Source: a bacterium
GTDB taxonomy: Bacteria > Armatimonadota > Chthonomonadetes > Chthonomonadales > JAMCWF01
Reading direction: 5' to 3'
Assembly: GCA_021842405.1 (NCBI GenBank)
Contig: JAKBZR010000022.1
Location: forward strand, 1 to 39,119
Length of the DNA: 39,119 bases
In this document: one piece after another, positions 34,867 to 39,119 of the stretch
How the letters are laid out: every line of letters starts with the position of its first letter
Numbering within the stretch: the stretch's first letter is position 1
Notes under the pieces: generated by a model
The model's database searches: none
What the model was told of the DNA's origin: nothing
The model's input: only the letters and a program-made list of their open reading frames with translations
Program-made: the position numbers and the translations under genes

Positions 34867-35916
34867 TCAATGGGAGATTACGCATTCATAAACACGGGGA
34901 AGGATCGTGTGGACTTTATGTGTGCTCATCTGAATTTCCACAAGTGCTCCCGGTCCAACCGCAGCATAAGGGCGGATTAATAATAGATAGCTCCCCCCCT
35001 CTGCTAAGCCCACTGGGTCATATTGGCCATTGAGTTTGAATAGCAACCGTTGGACAAAAGTTCGTACATCAAGTGAAAATATCTCTGTAGCTGAAATATT
35101 TAAAGATGCTGAATTATTGGAAATATGATGTTTATAGATATATTTTGCAATAATAAGTTCACCATAGCGATTACCTGAACAGAAAATAGGATATGGCGTA
35201 TAGCTGCGTGTAATCCGTTCACGTTTCAGTTGGGTGTCAACAATCCAGATATATGACGTCATATCTATTACCAAGAAACGATTATCCAAGATTAGACAAC
35301 CATTACCATCATCATATGCTCGCCACGCTGCTAGTTGTTTACCTGATGGAGATCGCAGCGTAAGAAACGTCCAGTGCTTTCCTCCCATAATCTCGAACCA
35401 ACCATTAGAGAGGCTTCCGACAGCGTCGACATTGGAAGGTAGATTAATGAATTTTTTTACTCCGGATAGAGGGTTAATTCTATAACAATAATGATTCCAG
35501 CCGTCAAAAGCAACTGTATTTTGTTTTATCCCCATTTTACGCTTTTGGCTTTGGGTTAACAACTTATCTTCTCGATAAATAATACTCCGCCCTAACCATC
35601 CAATGATGTCTCCTCGTATTACTGGTATGCCTAGAATATATCTCCCATGCTGATATATCCGAATCGTCTGTTGCCCTTCGACCGCCAAATAACCATCAGG
35701 TCCAGTGAACATACCATTGATGATTATAGAATGAAGCCATCGTTTAGAGCCTGTCCTCAGGTTCAGGTAGACAAGCCCGTTCGGTTCCGAGGTATGGCAA
35801 TATATGGATGTAGACTTGGTTGAGATGGCATGAATCTTTCCCTTTGCATAATGAGATGCAAGTCCTAGGATAAGGAATGCCAATATTAATCCGGTTATTT
35901 GATTGTTCCGCCGCAT
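34867..35916 (-). CDS. Exported beta-propeller-like companion of the second Rhs tip
   Basis: The protein is about 349 aa from this start. An N-terminal hydrophobic segment (NNQITGLILAFLILGLASHY) acts as a signal or anchor. The remainder is a string of short beta repeats such as PNGLVYLNLRTGSKRW, GPDGYLAVEG and NRFLVIDMTSYIWIVD, which suggests a propeller fold. No family match is recalled. ATG 35916 is preferred because GAGG lies 7 bases upstream; it overlaps the end of the preceding Rhs tip gene by 22 bases. Position and export suggest an immunity or tip-binding partner. Confidence 0.6.
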   Translation of the reverse strand: MRRNNQITGLILAFLILGLASHYAKGKIHAISTKSTSIYCHTSEPNGLVYLNLRTGSKRWLHSIIINGMFTGPDGYLAVEGQQTIRIYQHGRYILGIPVIRGDIIGWLGRSIIYREDKLLTQSQKRKMGIKQNTVAFDGWNHYCYRINPLSGVKKFINLPSNVDAVGSLSNGWFEIMGGKHWTFLTLRSPSGKQLAAWRAYDDGNGCLILDNRFLVIDMTSYIWIVDTQLKRERITRSYTPYPIFCSGNRYGELIIAKYIYKHHISNNSASLNISATEIFSLDVRTFVQRLLFKLNGQYDPVGLAEGGSYLLLIRPYAAVGPGALVEIQMSTHKVHTILPRVYECVISH

Positions 35917-36809
35917 TCGACGCCTCTCTGGGAGCGCTTCTTCGCGCAATCGCATGCATTTTTACATCCGTGGGGAACAGCACTGCTACCAATTGTGGCG
36001 CATTTTACAGATCGCACTGTAGCATCAGGAAAGAATCCGGTATTAATTGCGTAGCAACAGCCGAAATCAATGAGACGACCGCTTTCGCTTCCTGTATCAG
36101 TTATTGTGACCGTTATACACTTCAAATGACCCTTAATGTGACGACAGCACTTTACAACATCGCCACACTGCCATCCAGGTCCCTTAGGAGGTTTGAGCCG
36201 TCCTAGTGGTAGAGCGGCTGCAGTAGCAGCACAAGGGTTGAAACATGTTTGGCAAGCTGTGCAACAATTTTTAAAGTCATTCCCATAACAGGATGCTGTT
36301 CCCCAAAACCATTGGAGACGATGGTTTTGCTTTGTTGGGCATTGATAATTACCACAATCCCCTGTCACCTCCGATAGCGGATTATTGCCAGCATAGGTGA
36401 AAATAGATACATAAATATGAGGATAGGTGAAGGATAATTCTTCATTCCAAATTTGGCCCTTACCTATCCATCTACCTAAATCAACACGCAGCACCCTCGC
36501 CTCCACGTAAAGCCTGCTCGCGACGTCGCGGTAATACCCGACCTGCCCGCCAAACCGCAGCGGATTGACCGTCGTTCCCGATACCAGAAGCTCCTCGCCG
36601 AAGGCTTTGTACAGGTAGCTATCGGTGATATTACCACCGATTGAGACCAATATTCTAGTGTTGCTCTGCTGGTCGAACCCGTAGAAGCTGGAGGTTGAAC
36701 CCCTCCGCTCAGAGGCTAATCCGCCCCACTCACCGGGAAGGTCGGTGTAGTGAGCCTGGGTCACCAGATTGGCGTCGGTCTCGATCAGCACGTTCTGGCC
36801 GTCCCGCAC
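35895..36809 (-). CDS. Rhs core end with 19-cysteine DPBB-like tip (array member 2)
   Basis: The core part starts with RDGQNVLIETDANLVTQAHY, and homology extends a little upstream (YFV) to an in-frame stop, so no ATG exists; GTG 36809 is nominal. The core ends at DLGRW, then diverges from the other members (IGKGQIWNEEL). The tip has 19 cysteines, and one stretch, ITVTITDTGSESGRLIDFG, resembles the double-psi beta-barrel pattern of RlpA or expansin-like domains. If real, the tip could act on cell wall or glycans. The stop overlaps the companion gene start, so the pair is coupled. Confidence 0.7.
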   Translation of the reverse strand: MRDGQNVLIETDANLVTQAHYTDLPGEWGGLASERRGSTSSFYGFDQQSNTRILVSIGGNITDSYLYKAFGEELLVSGTTVNPLRFGGQVGYYRDVASRLYVEARVLRVDLGRWIGKGQIWNEELSFTYPHIYVSIFTYAGNNPLSEVTGDCGNYQCPTKQNHRLQWFWGTASCYGNDFKNCCTACQTCFNPCAATAAALPLGRLKPPKGPGWQCGDVVKCCRHIKGHLKCITVTITDTGSESGRLIDFGCCYAINTGFFPDATVRSVKCATIGSSAVPHGCKNACDCAKKRSQRGVECGGTIK

Positions 36810-36905
36810 AAAGTAGACGGCATCTAAAATGGTATCCCTTGCTCATGGTGGTTTGTTCCTCTTCTTAGTGAGAGCAACACCCATATCCCAGCAAAAAGCA
36901 AAATT

Positions 36906-36929
36906 GAGCGGAATCGAACCACCAACCTT
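36906..36929 (-). other. tRNA T-arm-like fragment at a cassette border
   Basis: The minus strand carries GGTTGGTGGTTCGATTCC, which matches the T arm of the tRNA-Asn gene at 32489 onward in 17 of 18 positions. It lies between the end of the first companion gene and the start of Rhs member 2. No acceptor or anticodon arm accompanies it. It may be a relic of a tRNA-targeted insertion. Confidence 0.45.
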
Positions 36930-36938
36930 ATCTTTCGA

Positions 36939-37529
36939 CTATGGGTAACGCTTGTCGATTGTAAGTGTATTTTTTATTAATGTAAATAATGAATTAATTG
37001 TTGACATCTTCTTCTCTGCATCTATCACATTATATGCAGATATGCTATAAGAAAAGTCAAGCTCGACTAATTTTCTTGTCGCAAATAGTTGTTTCGTTTC
37101 AACAACAGAAGGTGAGAGACTTGGCATCACTGATACAATGTCTTCACTGGACATATTAATTCCTCTAAGGCGGAAAGAACGAATTAATCCATATTTACCC
37201 TGATGATATAGTCGGCCTAGTACTAGCTTGTGTTTGATTTTCAATGGCCCTCCATAAATCTTTTTTTGTGCTACACAATAATGCGGATCATATATATTAG
37301 CCCAGATCACTAATATCTTATGCTTATTTTGAAACCAAAAGCCACATCCCCTTGGTGCTGGTGGCCTAACATTTGGATTGTTATAAATCGGAGGCGAATA
37401 CTCTTTCTTTATTAACCGCCAACAGCACGGCAATGAAAAGCTCACCCTCGGCGTCTTTAACAATATTCGCTGACTATTTCCAAGAGTAGCAAGACCAATT
37501 ATAGTGTAAATACAAATGAATCTGAACAT
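36939..37529 (-). CDS. Exported companion of the first Rhs tip
   Basis: The 196-aa protein has an N-terminal signal-like segment (FICIYTIIGLATLGNS) and a small AT-rich domain with the PRVSFSLPCCWRLIKK and APRGCGFWFQN motifs. It is not recognisable as a known family. An opening of VSFSLPCCW style loosely echoes IKVPNGWTY in the lipoprotein companion at 33126, which may mean a common fold; this is a weak observation. AAAGGG lies about 6 bases before the ATG. It starts 54 bases after the first Rhs tip, as expected for a paired immunity gene. Confidence 0.6.
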   Translation of the reverse strand: MFRFICIYTIIGLATLGNSQRILLKTPRVSFSLPCCWRLIKKEYSPPIYNNPNVRPPAPRGCGFWFQNKHKILVIWANIYDPHYCVAQKKIYGGPLKIKHKLVLGRLYHQGKYGLIRSFRLRGINMSSEDIVSVMPSLSPSVVETKQLFATRKLVELDFSYSISAYNVIDAEKKMSTINSLFTLIKNTLTIDKRYP

Positions 37530-37583
37530 AGTATCCCTTTCAATCTGAACTATTATGTTGCTATCTCTATCTCGTCATTCAGT

Positions 37584-38525
37584 TCAGTAAGTTCCATAAT
37601 ACTGCTGACATAAATTACCCAAAGTGCTCCCTACATCGGGAAGACCGTGTTGATGCGCAAGCCAATTAACACAATTTTTCCTAAGACAATCTTCATTACC
37701 ATAGCATCCCCAAGGATCATTATTATTATCCCACGTTCCTTCTTGAATCAATTGGTTGCATATTCTTCCGAAATGCATATATTTGCCACCATTCCTCATG
37801 TCTACCCATACATTCTGACACATATCTCCGATTTGATGGTATTTCTCGTACCGCTCGTATTCTTCACCGTAGCCATAAGTTCCACATGTGCCTTTTACTT
37901 TCCACATGATTCCTTTTTTAATGAACCTTCCTATCGGAATTGGAACGGACGGCCTTTGCCATGGATGAGGATTGAGTTTATGCATTCCTTTCACCCAGTC
38001 CCAACATGAACCATTCCGTCTTCCGGGAATAAATGCTAAGCAGTTACCTGATGCTTTCTCACATGCAGTAATAGGGCTCCACCCGATGCCAGAGAAGCGT
38101 TCAAACCAGCACATAAAACAGGCACTTGATGGCAATTGTGGACACTTTAATCCTGATGGGTCGACATTCTTCAAAGGGTCGTTATTCCCATACCGATAGA
38201 TGTTAATACCGCCACTAAACCCGATCGGGTCCCGGCTCATCCACCTCCCCAAATCCGCCCGCAGATGCCTCGCCCGCACGTAAAGCCTACTCGCGATGTC
38301 ACGGTAATACCCCACCTGCCCGCCGAACCGCATCGGGTTGACCGTCGTCCCCGATGCCGCCAACTCCTCACCGAACGCCTTGTACAGGTAGCTGTCGGTA
38401 ATATTACCGCCGATTGAGACTAATATTCTTGAGTTTGCCTGCTGGTCGAACCCGTAAAAGTTCGAGGTCGAACCTCTACGCTCCGAGCTCAATCCACCCC
38501 ACTCGCCGGGGAAGTCAATAAACAC
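37584..38525 (-). CDS. Rhs core end with 13-cysteine tip (array member 1)
   Basis: The protein is 313 aa. Core homology begins abruptly at DFPGEWGG and runs through SERRGSTSNFYGFDQQ, YLYKAFGEEL and LGRWMSRDPIGF to NNDPLKNVDPSGL. The tip (about residues 128-313) has 13 cysteines and a SSACFMCWFERFSGIGWSP block that resembles GYCFECCFQAWCEWGMTST in member 3. No toxin family is recognised. There is no signal peptide and no ribosome site; GTG 38525 lies 8 bases after a strong promoter, so it may be read from a leaderless message. It is the first member in the direction of transcription. Confidence 0.72.
   Translation of the reverse strand: MFIDFPGEWGGLSSERRGSTSNFYGFDQQANSRILVSIGGNITDSYLYKAFGEELAASGTTVNPMRFGGQVGYYRDIASRLYVRARHLRADLGRWMSRDPIGFSGGINIYRYGNNDPLKNVDPSGLKCPQLPSSACFMCWFERFSGIGWSPITACEKASGNCLAFIPGRRNGSCWDWVKGMHKLNPHPWQRPSVPIPIGRFIKKGIMWKVKGTCGTYGYGEEYERYEKYHQIGDMCQNVWVDMRNGGKYMHFGRICNQLIQEGTWDNNNDPWGCYGNEDCLRKNCVNWLAHQHGLPDVGSTLGNLCQQYYGTY
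38218..38517 (-). repeat. Rhs core-end direct repeat (four copies on the minus strand)
   Basis: About 270-350 bases encoding the same core end recur at 38218-38517, 36470-36825, 34458-34825 and 32697-32960, with high nucleotide similarity. They provide recombination substrate between cassettes or with a full-length rhs gene elsewhere. The entry gives the first copy. Confidence 0.8.
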
Positions 38526-38533
38526 CGATTATG

Positions 38534-38562
38534 ATATTACGCCGCATTGGAATTTTTGTCAA
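38534..38562 (-). promoter_or_regulatory. Strong promoter at the head of the Rhs array
   Basis: The minus strand has a perfect TTGACA (38557-38562), a 17-base spacer and TAATAT (38534-38539). Only 8 bases separate the -10 box from the GTG codon of Rhs member 1, so the transcript would begin at or next to the start codon. Confidence 0.65.
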
Positions 38563-38572
38563 CTTTTCGTAA

Positions 38573-38605
38573 GAGTTCAGTTTTACGGGAATAATTTTCG
38601 ACCGC
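38573..38605 (+). repeat. Fourth GAGTTCAGTT element end
   Basis: GAGTTCAGTTTTACGGGAAT and the following AATTTTCGACC match the outer part of the copy at 27309 onward. No opposite end is visible before the window ends. It lies just outside the Rhs array. Confidence 0.55.
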
Positions 38606-38859
38606 GTTGTTTTTCGGCGGCCGTCTATAGGTGATTGGTGAAAAATACGCTAAGCGTCAGTGCATCGTCGCTCCGGGGCTGTAAAGCGGGAATGACAACG
38701 CGGAAGACTCCGCCGAGCTTTTCAACAATCTCGTAGGGGGCGAGAATTTTATAGAAATAGATGTAGGCTCAGCACTCCTACCCATCAATGACGTCCGACA
38801 ACTGATTGAGGTAAAATTTATCCAGACTAAATATGATGAGATTTGGAAGGGTGCCACCC

Positions 38860-39119
38860 ATGCTCGAAATAAAAAAATATCACCCGAACCGCAGCTTCCT
38901 GATCGTTTTAGGAATCATTCCTCTACTATCCATCACGGGATGCCTTCGGAGCGACGCCACCACTTCGCAGCCGATGACCGCCGCGCACGATCTTCTATCC
39001 TACCCTTCGCTGAAGGCGCCCAACTTTATCGGTTCCGCCCGGGACTGGATCAACACTCCTCCCCTCACGATGGCTGGTTTGCGCGGCAAAGTGGTTTTGG
39101 TTGATTTCGAAATCAACCA
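38860..39119 (+). CDS. Thioredoxin-like lipoprotein, 3' end cut by the window
   Basis: The visible 86 codons begin with a lipoprotein signal (LIVLGIIPLLSITGC, lipobox with Cys at about residue 28). They continue into SLKAPNFIGSARDWINTPPL and LRGKVVLVDFEIN, the start of a TlpA/redoxin-type thioredoxin fold; the active-site cysteines expected next lie beyond the window. Such proteins handle disulfides outside the cytoplasm. GGAAGG stands 9 bases before the ATG. Its location beside a Cys-rich Rhs array is suggestive but may be coincidence. Confidence 0.75.
   Translation, partial: MLEIKKYHPNRSFLIVLGIIPLLSITGCLRSDATTSQPMTAAHDLLSYPSLKAPNFIGSARDWINTPPLTMAGLRGKVVLVDFEIN

Larger units (their letters stand above)
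38526..38859. other. Gene-free region between the Rhs array and the thioredoxin-like gene
   Basis: It contains the array promoter (38534-38562) and one end of a GAGTTCAGTT element (38573-38605). A plus-strand open stretch at 38689 onward codes for a protein-like sequence (AELFNNLVGGENFIEIDVG) but has no start codon; it may be a gene relic. Confidence 0.45.

Noticed and set aside
32445-36929. tRNA-Asn gene and the T-arm fragment as paired integration sites
   Set aside because: The fragment is inverted relative to the tRNA, so it is not a simple direct-repeat attL/attR pair, and no integrase is present.
38657-38857. Minus-strand 66-aa frame near the window end
   Set aside because: Serine-rich antisense pattern of a protein-like plus-strand stretch that itself lacks a start codon; neither can be supported as a gene.
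1-39119. CRISPR arrays, rRNA genes and intact transposases
   Set aside because: I looked for regularly spaced repeats, rRNA-like conserved blocks and transposase motifs and saw none.

Overview
The window looks like a chromosomal segment of an Armatimonadota-type bacterium (inference). The prepilin at 14478-15119 has the N-terminus and H-x9-DG ending common in that phylum. Twin-arginine (Tat) signals mark many carbohydrate-active and oxidoreductase proteins, and several genes have clear AGGAGG-type ribosome sites. No rRNA or other phylogenetic marker is present, so the assignment rests on protein style.

Layout. 1-693: no gene; two short elements with GAGTTCAGTT-type inverted ends. 694-4913: a tricorn-type protease and a cation diffusion facilitator. 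5178-10306 (minus strand): a small membrane protein, a CE7 esterase, an ApbE flavin transferase and two Tat-signalled Gfo/Idh/MocA oxidoreductases. 10591-16045 (minus strand): a six-gene cluster with an acidic 109-aa protein, a Tat-signalled 157-aa protein ending in a 12-cysteine periodic domain, a pseudopilin, two radical SAM/SPASM enzymes and a family 2 glycosyltransferase. 16669-23505: a GH3 glucosidase with PA14 convergent to a LamG-GH116 enzyme and a methyltransferase. 23715-29758: a K+ channel with two RCK units, dciA-like and recF genes, and a four-GAF protein. 29873-32227: a DUF5703-type glycosidase. 32445-32519: tRNA-Asn. 32697-38525 (minus strand): an AT-richer array of four truncated Rhs core ends, three of them with a different cysteine-rich tip followed by a different exported companion protein. 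38860-39119: the start of a thioredoxin-like lipoprotein, cut by the window end.

The best candidate for an undescribed system is the 10591-16045 cluster. It reads as a ribosomally made peptide pathway: a precursor with a repeated C-x-x-T-[F/Y]-x-C ladder, two SPASM maturases (one with an RRE-like N-terminal segment), a glycosyltransferase, an embedded pseudopilin and a structured leader. A Tat signal on the precursor suggests that it is modified in the cytoplasm and then exported folded.

The second notable system is the Rhs array: alternating cysteine-rich tips and exported companions next to a tRNA, with a promoter that would give a near-leaderless transcript. The remaining genes suggest a saprophyte that degrades plant or exopolysaccharide glycans (GH3, GH116, DUF5703 glycosidase, CE7 esterase, Gfo/Idh proteins).
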